64,000 bases of DNA from Paenibacillus sp. FSL R5-0623 (GTDB taxonomy: Bacteria > Bacillota > Bacilli > Paenibacillales > Paenibacillaceae): the NCBI RefSeq assembly GCF_037974265.1, contig NZ_CP150233.1:868001-932000 (forward strand). Reading direction: 5' to 3'. A program made the translations under genes and the position numbers. The number at the start of each line of letters is the position of its first letter. The stretch's first letter is position 1. The notes under the pieces were generated by a model. That model saw nothing but the letters and a program-made list of their open reading frames with translations, was not told the DNA's origin and searched no databases. Below are positions 43,884 to 52,277 of this stretch, piece after piece.

Positions 43884-44516
43884 TTATGAGAAAATGCTGT
43901 ATAGAATAAATAATGGTGTGAAAAGTAATAAAAACTTGTTAGAGACTAAAATTAAATTGTCTATCGAGTGATCTTTTACTTTTACTTGTAGATTAAGCTC
44001 TTCACTTATTCTTATAAGATTATCGATAGCATCGTGATTTTCATTGTTCTTTAGAACGGTTTGATATTCATGCATGATAGTTTTATATTCATTAATAATT
44101 TCTCTTTCTTCAAGTTTAATTTGTTGGCTATTGTATTTCGTCAATAATTCCTTGAGTCTTAAAGTCAAATCTTCAATATCTAATTGATGATAATGAATTT
44201 TCAGTGCTCTTTCATTGTAATTTAATTCATTAATATAATACTGGATTAGTATAACATAAAGTGAAAAAACCCCAGAGATTAAACCGAATAGTGGGTCGTT
44301 AAATCTCTCAGATATATTTTTACCACTTATAGATAAAAGAACAAACACAATTGCTTCAATGTTGAAAATAAAAAAAATGGATTTCCACTTGCTACTGTAC
44401 TCTTTAAGTCGACTACTCATCTTAATCCTATTGATTCTTGTTTTGTTTAGCGTATTGATTTTTTTTTCGATTTCTGAATAAATGTTAATTTTAGCGTATT
44501 TTTTTACTGATTCCAT
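43884..44516 (-). CDS. SLATT-like membrane protein (candidate effector partner of the RT)
   Basis: Protein of 210 residues. An N-terminal basic helical segment is followed by two adjacent TM helices (about 45-66 [18 protein letters not shown] and 73-97 [18 protein letters not shown]), a long helical cytosolic stretch with coiled-coil character, and a third hydrophobic helix at the extreme C-terminus. This matches the SLATT 2TM effector fold, predicted to form membrane pores in phage-defence systems; one SLATT family is linked to reverse transcriptases (recalled family knowledge). GGAGG lies 12 bases before the ATG. It is as AT-rich as the RT, and the pair is convergent rather than cotranscribed. 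Confidence 0.72.
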   Translation of the reverse strand: MESVKKYAKINIYSEIEKKINTLNKTRINRIKMSSRLKEYSSKWKSIFFIFNIEAIVFVLLSISGKNISERFNDPLFGLISGVFSLYVILIQYYINELNYNERALKIHYHQLDIEDLTLRLKELLTKYNSQQIKLEEREIINEYKTIMHEYQTVLKNNENHDAIDNLIRISEELNLQVKVKDHSIDNLILVSNKFLLLFTPLFILYSIFS

Positions 44517-44815
44517 ATATGTAGATATCCTCCTAACATTCTTATGATTTCCTTGTATCTTTAATATTCAAGGTTTATATTTTCACTTTTTAGTTTTTTT
44601 ATAGAGTATGAAATTTCTAATAGGGAACAAGCCTTAAGAACTTTTGTGGATTTCCCTATTTGATTATATCATTGAATTTAGTCTTTTGTAGTTATACTTA
44701 ATATTTGGTTCTAACTACAAAAGAGTGATTTCTTATTTTCGAATTCAGAGGCTAAAATGATATCTTAAGAAATAAGTATTAAAATAAGGGTGGTTACAGT
44801 CATTCGGATCGTGAT
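44517..44815. other. AT-rich gene-free right flank of the island
   Basis: About 300 bases of very AT-rich sequence. It holds the promoter region of the SLATT-like gene, a 13-bp perfect inverted repeat (44682-44724) and then an abrupt return to normal composition near 44780, where an apparently truncated gene begins. Confidence 0.5.
44682..44724. repeat. 13-bp perfect inverted repeat with 17-base loop
   Basis: TCTTTTGTAGTTA (44682-44694) is exactly complementary to TAACTACAAAAGA (44712-44724). There is no T-run after it, so it is not a normal terminator. It lies at the right edge of the AT-rich island and could be an element end, an operator or an RNA hairpin. Confidence 0.7.
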
Positions 44816-45235
44816 GTGTATGAGATTAAACTGTTTCCATATGTCTACGCACATCAGATTGTGAATCTGCTAGGCAATGTAGTTAACGGTTTCTATAAAG
44901 GTATCGCACCAGATGAAGCCAGTTTCGATGAGGAGTTCCCCAATCCAGCCTTCAAAGGCAAAATGGCAGAAGAGCAACCAGCCGTTCTGCAGCTGGGCTA
45001 CTATAAACAACATACGAATGTACACGCCCTTGCCTTTCGAGAGGAAGACGGGACGTATCGAATTGTCTTGAACGAAGAAGAGGATCGGGATCTTGTGGAT
45101 TCCAGGCTGAGTCGCCGAGAGGTAGAGGGAACGTATCTTTTTACGGCTCCGGATGCCAGCAGCGCCCACCAATATTTTCATGAATGGGTCATGGAGAACC
45201 GTGCCCCATATAGCTCTCGAGAGGAGTCCATCTAA
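44816..45235 (+). CDS. Hypothetical protein, probably 5'-truncated at the island junction
   Basis: Not recognised. Up to 139 residues; acidic, soluble. The first start-like codon is GTG at 44816, with no ribosome site within reach. Yet protein-like sequence continues upstream in frame (GYSHSDRDV before YEIKLFPY) as far as 44783, where AT-rich DNA and a stop begin. This suggests the original 5' end was lost when the island was inserted or rearranged. Its stop overlaps the next start (TAATG), so it belonged to the following operon. Confidence 0.6.
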   Translation: MYEIKLFPYVYAHQIVNLLGNVVNGFYKGIAPDEASFDEEFPNPAFKGKMAEEQPAVLQLGYYKQHTNVHALAFREEDGTYRIVLNEEEDRDLVDSRLSRREVEGTYLFTAPDASSAHQYFHEWVMENRAPYSSREESI

Positions 45236-45711
45236 TGAATGTGAATGAACATGTGATCGAACAACAGTCTCTTACCTTTGTGGGCATCAAACGAACGTTT
45301 TCTTGTGTGGATGGTAAGAATTTAAGAGAAATCCCAAAGATGTGGCAGGATGCTTTGGCAGACCGCATTGAGGAACGTTTAAACGGGTTCAATAACGAAG
45401 CTATTCCCGGTCTGGTGGGCATCTGTGTAGATCAGAGAGAGCTGAAGGATAATCAAATGGAGTACTGGATTGCTACCTCTTACTCAGGTGAAGTGCCTGA
45501 AGGTTTGGTGTCCATCGAACTTCCTGCGTCCCATTGGGTCGTATTTGAAGCTGATGAACTAGAGCCGGAAGCGATACAACGGTTGTGGCACTATATTATG
45601 ACAGAGTGGTTTCCTTCCACTTCATATCAGCATGCAGGGATTCCAGAACTTGAAGTGTACAAAGGTGATGGCACACCTCCCCAAGTCTGGATACCTGTAA
45701 AATCTGTGTGA
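45235..45711 (+). CDS. GyrI-like / AraC effector-binding-domain protein
   Basis: Stand-alone small-molecule-binding domain of 158 residues. The start (FVGIKRTFSC) and the repeated beta-alpha-beta units with IATSYSGEVPEGLVSIELPASHWVVFEA, then HAGIPELEVYKGD, match the GyrI-like/SOUL-related effector fold. There is no DNA-binding domain. GGAG lies nine bases upstream and the start overlaps the stop of the previous gene, so they are coupled. Stand-alone members act as xenobiotic-binding proteins or have no known role. Confidence 0.85.
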   Translation: MNVNEHVIEQQSLTFVGIKRTFSCVDGKNLREIPKMWQDALADRIEERLNGFNNEAIPGLVGICVDQRELKDNQMEYWIATSYSGEVPEGLVSIELPASHWVVFEADELEPEAIQRLWHYIMTEWFPSTSYQHAGIPELEVYKGDGTPPQVWIPVKSV

Positions 45712-45736
45712 GCAAAATTGAATTAGGAGGTCTACG

Positions 45737-46186
45737 ATGTTATCCAATAAAGTGATTGATCATTGCCAGGAGCAAGGCTGGTGGCATGAAGATGTTCCAG
45801 CAGCCTACGAAGAAGCATTGCAAAAGCTGGAGATCGATTTTCAATCGGATTTTGCACAATTTTATCTACATGCAGAGGATGGACCAACTTTCTACAGCAG
45901 GCATCAGGAGTTGTATCAGATCTGCTGGTTTATGGAGAACACCGTATATATGGAAGACATGAATGTAGCACAGCTTACACTGGGACTTCCCGAGGCGTAT
46001 ATTCCAATGGATAGTTTTGAAGGAGAAGGTGGGTTTTTCTACAACCGTCAGACAGGAGAAGTGGTGCTGGTGGAACTGGGGGAGTCCATCGAACGGTTTC
46101 TTAATGGCGAGAGTGAGCCGCAGTGGGCTGATTTCAATGCTTTTCTGGAGTGGTATTTCGTCCTGGAGGAGGAGACGGTGCAATGA
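45737..46186 (+). CDS. SMI1/KNR4 (SUKH)-family protein, immunity-like
   Basis: Cytoplasmic protein of 149 residues with the SUKH pattern: an early helix pair with LEIDFQSDFAQFYLHAEDGPTFY, a central LPEAYIPMDSFEGEGGFFYN, and a closing FNAFLEWYF. SUKH proteins neutralise toxin domains of polymorphic toxin systems. It lies 25 bases after the GyrI-like gene and overlaps the next gene by four bases. No toxin is seen in the window. Confidence 0.72.
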   Translation: MLSNKVIDHCQEQGWWHEDVPAAYEEALQKLEIDFQSDFAQFYLHAEDGPTFYSRHQELYQICWFMENTVYMEDMNVAQLTLGLPEAYIPMDSFEGEGGFFYNRQTGEVVLVELGESIERFLNGESEPQWADFNAFLEWYFVLEEETVQ

Positions 46187-46623
46187 AAGATCTAACACCG
46201 GAACATGCCGAACTGGAGCGACAAATTGTAGAAACGGTAGAAGCCGGTAATGTGCTGGATGAGACGCAACAACATGAACAAGCACTTATCTATTATGATC
46301 AGGCATGGGGCATGTTGCCCGAGCCCAAGATGGAATGGGAGATTGCAAGCTGGATCGCATCCTGCCATGCGAATGCACATATCGATCTGAAGCAGTATGG
46401 ACTGGCGAAGCCGTGGGCTGAGATATCGTTAAGTACGCGGAGTTCGGATAGAAATACGAGTCCATTGATGGATCTGGGCATGATCTTCATGAGACTTGAA
46501 CAGCATGACGAGGCGTATTCGTATTTGCATCAGGCGTATGAGTTCGGCAAAGAGCGGGCATTCCAGGGAAGCCCAAGGGACGTGTTGAACTATTATAAGG
46601 AAGAGCGCGCCAAGCGTACCTAG
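46183..46623 (+). CDS. Small tetratricopeptide-repeat protein, immunity-like
   Basis: All-helical protein of 146 residues with about three TPR-like helix pairs (QQHEQALIYYDQAWGMLPEP, IDLKQYGLAKPWAEISL, LEQHDEAYSYLHQAYEFG). The LPEPKMEWEIASWI segment recurs in TPR proteins found beside SUKH and Rhs/WXG toxin genes, so an immunity role is plausible but unproven. GGAGGAG precedes ATG 46183, which overlaps the SUKH stop (ATGA). Confidence 0.8.
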   Translation: MKDLTPEHAELERQIVETVEAGNVLDETQQHEQALIYYDQAWGMLPEPKMEWEIASWIASCHANAHIDLKQYGLAKPWAEISLSTRSSDRNTSPLMDLGMIFMRLEQHDEAYSYLHQAYEFGKERAFQGSPRDVLNYYKEERAKRT

Positions 46624-46645
46624 AGTGATTCCGACCATACCATGA

Positions 46646-46698
46646 AACAAAAAGGTACCCCGGTTTGGCCAAACATGACCACAGGAGTACCCTTTCGA
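46646..46698 (+). terminator. Hairpin after the immunity-like operon
   Basis: AAAGGTAC pairs with GTACCCTTT (one bulge), with the inner palindrome GTTTGGCCAAAC. The T-tract is short. Confidence 0.5.
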
Positions 46699-46742
46699 GT
46701 TGAATATTCGTTTATTACTTATTACAGGATGTTCCACTTCAT

Positions 46743-47147
46743 CTAATCCGAAATGTTGCGCGTATAGTATTCAATAATATCCTTACGACGGATAATACCG
46801 AGGAAGACACGATCGACATCCACCACGGGCACAAAATTTTGGTCTGCTGCAAGTGTCAGCATATCCTCCATTTCAGCCTCAATGAATACACATTCATTAT
46901 ATACCCGATTGTTAATCTCATGGACCTGAACCTGATCCATCGTATCAAAAGTCAATCCGGGTGTATTTCGCATTTTCCATAACAAATCGCCTTCGGACAG
47001 GGTAGCAACATATTTTCCATCCTGGTCAATCACGGGAATGGCGGTGTAGTGTTGCGATTCCAATTGCTCAATAGCATCTTTCATGGAAGCGGTAGACTTG
47101 ATATAGGCCACTTCGGCTTTGGGGAGTAAAAAATAGCTGATTTCCAT
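46743..47147 (-). CDS. Two-CBS-domain protein (YkuL/DarB-like)
   Basis: Small cytosolic protein of about 134 residues made of a CBS pair: VAYIKSTASMKDAIEQLESQ and TAIPVIDQDGKYVATLSEGDLL, then CVFIEAEMEDMLTLAADQNF and VPVVDVDRVFLGIIRRKDII. Such stand-alone pairs bind adenine nucleotides; the Bacillus relative DarB binds c-di-AMP, but identity to DarB looks modest. AAGGAG lies four bases before ATG 47150 and seven before ATG 47147; the latter is preferred. It is divergent from the PBP gene. Confidence 0.85.
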   Translation of the reverse strand: MEISYFLLPKAEVAYIKSTASMKDAIEQLESQHYTAIPVIDQDGKYVATLSEGDLLWKMRNTPGLTFDTMDQVQVHEINNRVYNECVFIEAEMEDMLTLAADQNFVPVVDVDRVFLGIIRRKDIIEYYTRNISD

Positions 47148-47324
47148 CATCGGGCTCCTTTTCAGCCTTTTGCATAGCAAAAAAGCTTTAGTATGTAATC
47201 TCACTCTCCTTATTTAAACATATTATGTGAGCTTTCGGCTATTTTTAATGATAAATTCGTCAGATTTGTTTCATTGTTTAAATGGCTCTGGAAATCTATA
47301 GTGTATATTAGAGGTGATGTAACC

Positions 47325-49433
47325 ATGAAATCCAAACGTAAATTAATATACGGACTGCTACCCATCTTGTTTGCAGGTGGAATCGGAATGTATCTATATA
47401 TGCAGAACAACAAAGAAGCAGAGGCCAAACCCCAGACTACCGTGAATCAGTACATAGAGCATCTGCAAAAAAAAGAATTTGACCAGTTGTACAGCTTGAT
47501 GACGTCTGCTTCGCTGGAAGAGTCGGGCATGAATAAGGAACAATTTGTTGAGAAATACAATGCGATCTATTCGGGTATGGAAGTATCCACCGTCAAGGCG
47601 GAGGTTAAACCTGTTGATGTTGCCGAAACGGCTTCCGATGGCAGTAAGACCGATGCAGAGAAACAAAACCCGGATACGTATGAGGTGGATTACAACCTGC
47701 AACTGACAACTTTTTTGGGTGAAGTCAGTGAGACGCATACATTAAAACTAGTCCGGCACGAGCTTGAGGACGGCGGGAAAAACTGGAAAATTAACTGGCA
47801 GCCTTCACTGATCCTGAATGACATGGTTAAGGGCAGTAAGGTACGAGTGAGGACACTGTTCCCGGATCGTGGAGACATTGTGGATCGTGATGGTTTGCCG
47901 CTCGCTACCAAGGGCACGATGAATGAATGGGGCATTGTACCTGAGAAACTTGGTGATAATCCGGACCAGATGATTGCCCGAATCGCGAGCCATTATCAGG
48001 TTTCGGAAGATGCCATTCATAAGGCGCTTGCGCAGACATGGGTGAAGCCGGAGTATTTTGTCCCGATTGGTTCAACGGAGGAGTTTGACGTACCAGAATC
48101 TTTAAGCGGGGTTACGATGCAAAGCAAGGAAATCCGCTATTATCCACTCGGCAATGCGGCTGCACACCTGATTGGATACGTGCGCAAAGCCACCAAGGAA
48201 GATCTGGATAAGGATACGGAAGGGTATTATCGCGCAGAAGATTGGATTGGCAAAGCGGGTTTGGAGCAGTCCATGGAAAAGCAGTTGCGTGGTGAACGTG
48301 GTGGTCTGATCGAAATCACAGATGAATCCGGTAACTCCCTTTCTGAGCTTATTCGCAAGGATGCTGTAGATGGACAGAATGTTCAGCTGACGATTAGCTC
48401 CAAACAGCAAAAGAAATTGTATCAGACATTATCCAGTGGTGGAGACGCCGGTGCAATGGTTCTGATGAATCCAACGGACGGCAACCTGCTGGCGTTGGTC
48501 AGTGCGCCTTCCTATAACCCAAACAAGATGGTTACAGGACTTACACAGGCAGAGTGGGATGCTTATTCGGCGAATGAGAAGCTTCCCTTTATCAACAGAG
48601 TCACTACCCGATACGCACCTGGATCAACCTTCAAAGCGATTACAGCCGCAGCAGGACTGATGGAGAAGGTGACCACAGCGGACAAAACCCATGATATCTC
48701 TGGCTTGCAATGGCGTAAAGACGATAGTTGGGGCGGTTATTATGTCAAGCGTGTGAAGAGTTTATCTCCGGTTAACATGGTCGATGCACTGGTATACTCG
48801 GATAATATTTACTTTGCCATGGAAGCGATCGAGATGGGCAGCGCCAAGTTTATTGATGGGATCCAGAAATTTGGTTTTGGCGATAACTTTGGACTGAATG
48901 AACTGTATTTGAAGCCAAGCCAATATGCCAATGAAGCACATCTGGATCTGTCGTCTGAGGTGTTACTCGCTGATACGTCCTACGGGCAAGGGGAAATGTT
49001 GATGTCCCCGATTCATCTGGCGTCGTCATTTACACCTTTTATTAATGAAGGGAAACTAGTGAAACCTGTTCTGATCGAGGGAAAAGAAAGCACTGACCCT
49101 GACGTAATCATTACTCCGGAAGCCGCAAATACGGTTAAGGATGCTTTGGGAGAAGTTGTTTCCCGGCAGGGCGGTACGGCCCACACCTTGAATTCAATTC
49201 CTGGAGGACTCGCGGGCAAGACGGGAACAGCGGAACTGAAAGCAAAGAAGGGAGAGAAGGGGCAGGAAAACGGATTTTTCGTAGTATTTGATACCGACTC
49301 TCCGACCTTCCTGTTATCCGCTGTAATTGAAGAGGTGAACGGCCGAGGCGGAAGCCATTATGTCGTGGATAAATTGAAGCCTTTTTTGGAAAAGTTGGAG
49401 ATTGCGGATAAAGTAAACTTTGCAGACGAATAA
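47325..49433 (+). CDS. Class B penicillin-binding protein (PbpC/PBP3-like, MecA_N type)
   Basis: Membrane-anchored peptidoglycan transpeptidase of 702 residues. One N-terminal TM helix, an NTF2-like MecA_N domain (about 35-160), a PBP dimer domain (about 165-330) and a transpeptidase domain (about 360-690). Active site intact: S434-T-F-K437, S492-D-N494, K632-T-G634. The NTF2-like domain is typical of low-beta-lactam-affinity PBPs such as PBP3 of Bacillus. AGAGGTGAT precedes ATG 47325; the upstream start at 47274 is unsupported. Followed by a perfect terminator. Confidence 0.94.
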   Translation: MKSKRKLIYGLLPILFAGGIGMYLYMQNNKEAEAKPQTTVNQYIEHLQKKEFDQLYSLMTSASLEESGMNKEQFVEKYNAIYSGMEVSTVKAEVKPVDVAETASDGSKTDAEKQNPDTYEVDYNLQLTTFLGEVSETHTLKLVRHELEDGGKNWKINWQPSLILNDMVKGSKVRVRTLFPDRGDIVDRDGLPLATKGTMNEWGIVPEKLGDNPDQMIARIASHYQVSEDAIHKALAQTWVKPEYFVPIGSTEEFDVPESLSGVTMQSKEIRYYPLGNAAAHLIGYVRKATKEDLDKDTEGYYRAEDWIGKAGLEQSMEKQLRGERGGLIEITDESGNSLSELIRKDAVDGQNVQLTISSKQQKKLYQTLSSGGDAGAMVLMNPTDGNLLALVSAPSYNPNKMVTGLTQAEWDAYSANEKLPFINRVTTRYAPGSTFKAITAAAGLMEKVTTADKTHDISGLQWRKDDSWGGYYVKRVKSLSPVNMVDALVYSDNIYFAMEAIEMGSAKFIDGIQKFGFGDNFGLNELYLKPSQYANEAHLDLSSEVLLADTSYGQGEMLMSPIHLASSFTPFINEGKLVKPVLIEGKESTDPDVIITPEAANTVKDALGEVVSRQGGTAHTLNSIPGGLAGKTGTAELKAKKGEKGQENGFFVVFDTDSPTFLLSAVIEEVNGRGGSHYVVDKLKPFLEKLEIADKVNFADE

Positions 49434-49470
49434 AGTGTGTGAAGAAACAAAGTGAAGTTGTAAATAACAA

Positions 49471-49497
49471 AAAAACACCGGTGACGGTGTTTTTTTG
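49471..49497. terminator. Terminator after the PBP gene
   Basis: AAACACCG pairs with CGGTGTTT around GTGA, with A- and T-runs on the two sides, so it can serve both convergent genes. Confidence 0.92.
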
Positions 49498-49518
49498 TCT
49501 GAGGCTATATCAAACGGT

Positions 49519-50007
49519 TTATATCTTTGATAGGTATTCGGTTAATTGATGGAATGTTCCAGTAAACCCGGTGTGTACCATCTCTTTTGAAGCCTCAAAA
49601 GCTTGATTTTCTTCCTCAGTTGGAGATACAGGTGTAACAATCATTTTAATGGTTGTTGCCCCTTCGTACTCGCTGAACAGCACAGTATTCAGAGTTTTCA
49701 TAGGCCAGCTTTCGTCAAAGGGAGCACGGACAGTATCACCTTTCTCATCAGAAAAGAAACTGGTGTACACAATTTTCTCTGAAGAAATAATCTCACTGTA
49801 CACAAATTTAACCCACATAGTGTCGCCATCATCAGGTTTCTGGTTATAATGAAAGACACCGCCAGAACGAAAATCTGATTTAGCAACAGTAAATGTCCAA
49901 CCTTTTGGGCCCCACCAGTTCTGCAGATGTTCTGATTCGGTAAATGCCTTAAACACAAGTTCACGTGGAGCATTGAAACGATAAGAGATTTCAACTTGAT
50001 TTGACAT
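49519..50007 (-). CDS. AHSA1/SRPBCC-domain protein
   Basis: Helix-grip protein of 162 residues: YRFNAPRELVFKAFTESEHLQNWWGPKGWT is the canonical START/AHSA1 opening, and the C-terminal long helix reads FTGTFHQLTEYLSKI. Function is usually unknown ligand binding. GGAGG precedes the ATG. It lies 37 bases downstream of the broken methyltransferase on the same strand. Confidence 0.92.
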   Translation of the reverse strand: MSNQVEISYRFNAPRELVFKAFTESEHLQNWWGPKGWTFTVAKSDFRSGGVFHYNQKPDDGDTMWVKFVYSEIISSEKIVYTSFFSDEKGDTVRAPFDESWPMKTLNTVLFSEYEGATTIKMIVTPVSPTEEENQAFEASKEMVHTGFTGTFHQLTEYLSKI

Positions 50008-50044
50008 TGTGTTTCCTCCAATAGATTTAGGATAAGGTTCGCCA

Positions 50045-50800
50045 TTATTTCCTTGCAGTAATCATAAAGCGTGCCGAGTTAGTACGAATGCCCTTCTCGT
50101 CGTGATGTTCATTCACAAACTGCTGGAATCGCTCGAAGTCAGTGTCTACCTTTCCGAAATCAGGAATGATGGGTGCATGGGTTAGGAGAAACATCAAATC
50201 TTCGGGTGTAGCGTAATGCTCCACTACATTATATTCACGGGCCTGAATGTCATGGAAACCTGCTGTTTGAAGTTCATGCTTGTATCGTTCCATCAATGTG
50301 CCAGGTTGAATGCCACGGCTCTGTCCACGGCCAAAAGCTTCTGAAATGTTGAATTTATCATGTTCGCTGACCTGCTGGGTTAGAAATACCCCTCCCTGAG
50401 TAAGAACCCTGAATACTTCTGAAGCAGAGAATCCGGAGTGTCTGGAGGATATCACATTAAAGAAGTGATCTGGAAAATTCAGTTTTTCTGCGTCCATATG
50501 AAGAAAGCGTACATTGGAATGACCGCCCGTAGCCTGAAGATTATACTGTGCGGTCTCAATCATTCCTTGAGCGAGATCATTTCCAACTAGCAATAAAGCT
50601 TCTTCCGCAATGGACAGAAGGACTTCTCCACCACCTGTTCCAATATCCAGCAATAGATCCGACGAACGCGTATGGCGAACAACTTCCTCTTAGAAGTTCC
50701 ATCCGATTTTCTCAGAGACAACGTTCATGGAGCTGAAGTTCCAGCCATTCGTCCGGCCTACGCGTTCATAAAAGTCAGCGTAATCTATTTTATTTTTCAT
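50045..50800 (-). pseudogene. Class I SAM methyltransferase interrupted by one in-frame stop
   Basis: Reads MKNKIDYADFYERVGRTNG, then GWNF, TAA (50692-50690), EEVVRHTRSSDLL, then LDIGTGGGEVLLSI (SAM motif I) and the rest of a 251-codon methyltransferase without further lesions. The two parts are in the same frame, so a single nonsense change splits it. GGAGG lies nine bases before ATG 50800. The 3' part alone (from 50653) lacks the first helices. It could be a recent inactivation or a sequencing error. Confidence 0.85.
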
Positions 50801-51080
50801 TTTCATATTCCTCCAATGTGAGTTTGTTTGAACAGGACAAGTGAGTTGTGCCAAATCGTTCTTGTGTATATGGTCGAATAGGATCAAATTGGACAGACGT
50901 ATCCCTTGATAGCTGGTACGCGTTTTGACCCAGCCCGACGACTAATTACTTCGAACCATTCGGAGCAACATCCATGTCACCTCACAAGTTGGAATATCAT
51001 TAATTATATTCAATTGACAGCGTATACGCGAGGTGTTATTTTGAGGTGGAATCTATTCTATGAGTTCGAGGTGATCCAGG

Positions 51081-51497
51081 GTGGCTATTCGTGCTAAGCA
51101 GATTTTTGTCAATTTACCTGTTCAAGATTTGAAGAAATCCGTTGAGTTTTTTACCAAGGTGGGATTTGAGTTTGACGCCAATTTTACGGACGAGTCTGCT
51201 ACTTGTATGATCATCGGGGAAAATATTTACGCCATGCTTCTGGTGGAGGAACGTTTCCAATCCTTCATCTCGAAAAAAATCTCCAATGCTGCCGATACAA
51301 CCGAAGTCATCGTTGCCCTGTCTGTAGATAGCCGAGAGCAGGTAGATGTAATTGTACAAGCTGCCCTCGATGCAGGCGCGAAACCATACAACGAACCGCA
51401 GGATCACGGATTCATGTATGGATGGAGTTTTCAAGATCCGGATGATCACCTGTGGGAAGTTTCCTATATGGATCTAAGTGCTTTTCCTTCGGAGTAA
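51081..51497 (+). CDS. VOC/glyoxalase-fold protein
   Basis: Small beta-alpha-beta-beta-beta protein of 138 residues of the vicinal oxygen chelate superfamily: IFVNLPVQDLKKSVEFFTKVGFEF and the closing SFQDPDDHLWEVSYMD. It begins at GTG behind GAGGTGAT. Glyoxalase/fosfomycin-like relatives vary widely; the His/Glu metal ligands are incomplete by eye, so no reaction is assigned. Confidence 0.9.
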   Translation: MAIRAKQIFVNLPVQDLKKSVEFFTKVGFEFDANFTDESATCMIIGENIYAMLLVEERFQSFISKKISNAADTTEVIVALSVDSREQVDVIVQAALDAGAKPYNEPQDHGFMYGWSFQDPDDHLWEVSYMDLSAFPSE

Positions 51498-51513
51498 TAA
51501 AATGAAAATAACT

Positions 51514-51550
51514 AGAGCCTTCCTAGATTAATAGGAAGGTTCTTTTTTTG
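51514..51550 (+). terminator. Terminator after the VOC gene
   Basis: AGAGCCTTCCTA pairs with TAGGAAGGTTCT around GATTAA, followed by seven T. Confidence 0.92.
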
Positions 51551-51568
51551 TCAGGCGTACCTTTTTCA

Positions 51569-51612
51569 TTGCTTATATTGGGTGCATCTGTTAAAATACA
51601 GAACGAATGTTC
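51569..51612 (+). promoter_or_regulatory. TetR-MFS operon promoter with dyad operator
   Basis: TTGCTT (51569-51574) and TAAAAT (51592-51597) are 17 bases apart. GAACGAATGTTC (51601-51612), an inverted GAAC/GTTC repeat, sits at the expected transcription start, as in autorepressed TetR-family promoters. Confidence 0.7.
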
Positions 51613-51639
51613 AGTATGCATGGGACGGAGTGAAATGGA

Positions 51640-52245
51640 ATGAATATGAATAAAAAGCAACTTCAAACCGAGCAGACCAAGAAAAAACTTGCGGATGCTT
51701 CGAAAGCCCTTTTTGTACAAAAAGGTTATAAAGCAACGTCTATTGAGGATATTGTAGCTGCGACGGGCAGTAGCAAAGGCAATATATATTACCATTTTAA
51801 AAGTAAAGAAGGCCTGTTCCTTTATCTAATCGATGAGTGGGACCGGGAGTGGGAAGAGAATTGGGCGGCCAAAGAACATCTCTATCGCACCTCCACGGAG
51901 AAGATTTATGGTTTGGCGGAACAATTAGTTCTGGACGATATGAATCACCCGCTGACGAAGGCAGCTGATGAGTTCTTCACAGGGGAAAAGAAAGAAAATG
52001 ATATTGAGGAGCGGATCTCCTTAATGTTTGAGCGGCATATTCAATTTAATAAACAAATGATAGAACAAGGCATTGAGAGCGGTGAGTTCAAAGCAGACAA
52101 TGTAGATCATCTCGCACTGATTTTGGAAAGTACCATTATTGGTCTTAGTCAGATGTCACGGGGGATGGAGCCTGATCAGGCTCTTGCGTTATACCGACAG
52201 GCTGCCAGTGTATTCTTACATGGGATTGCAAAAGATAAAGCTTAA
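51640..52245 (+). CDS. TetR-family transcriptional repressor
   Basis: Dimeric repressor of 201 residues. The N-terminal helix-turn-helix is typical (GYKATSIEDIVAATGSSKGNIYYHFKSKEGLF), followed by an all-helical ligand-binding domain. GGAG lies nine bases before the ATG. It is followed 32 bases later by an MFS efflux gene, so it most likely represses the efflux pump and itself through the dyad upstream. The inducer is unknown. Confidence 0.93.
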   Translation: MNMNKKQLQTEQTKKKLADASKALFVQKGYKATSIEDIVAATGSSKGNIYYHFKSKEGLFLYLIDEWDREWEENWAAKEHLYRTSTEKIYGLAEQLVLDDMNHPLTKAADEFFTGEKKENDIEERISLMFERHIQFNKQMIEQGIESGEFKADNVDHLALILESTIIGLSQMSRGMEPDQALALYRQAASVFLHGIAKDKA

Positions 52246-52277
52246 GCAACATTTTGACAATTACGGAGGATGGAATC

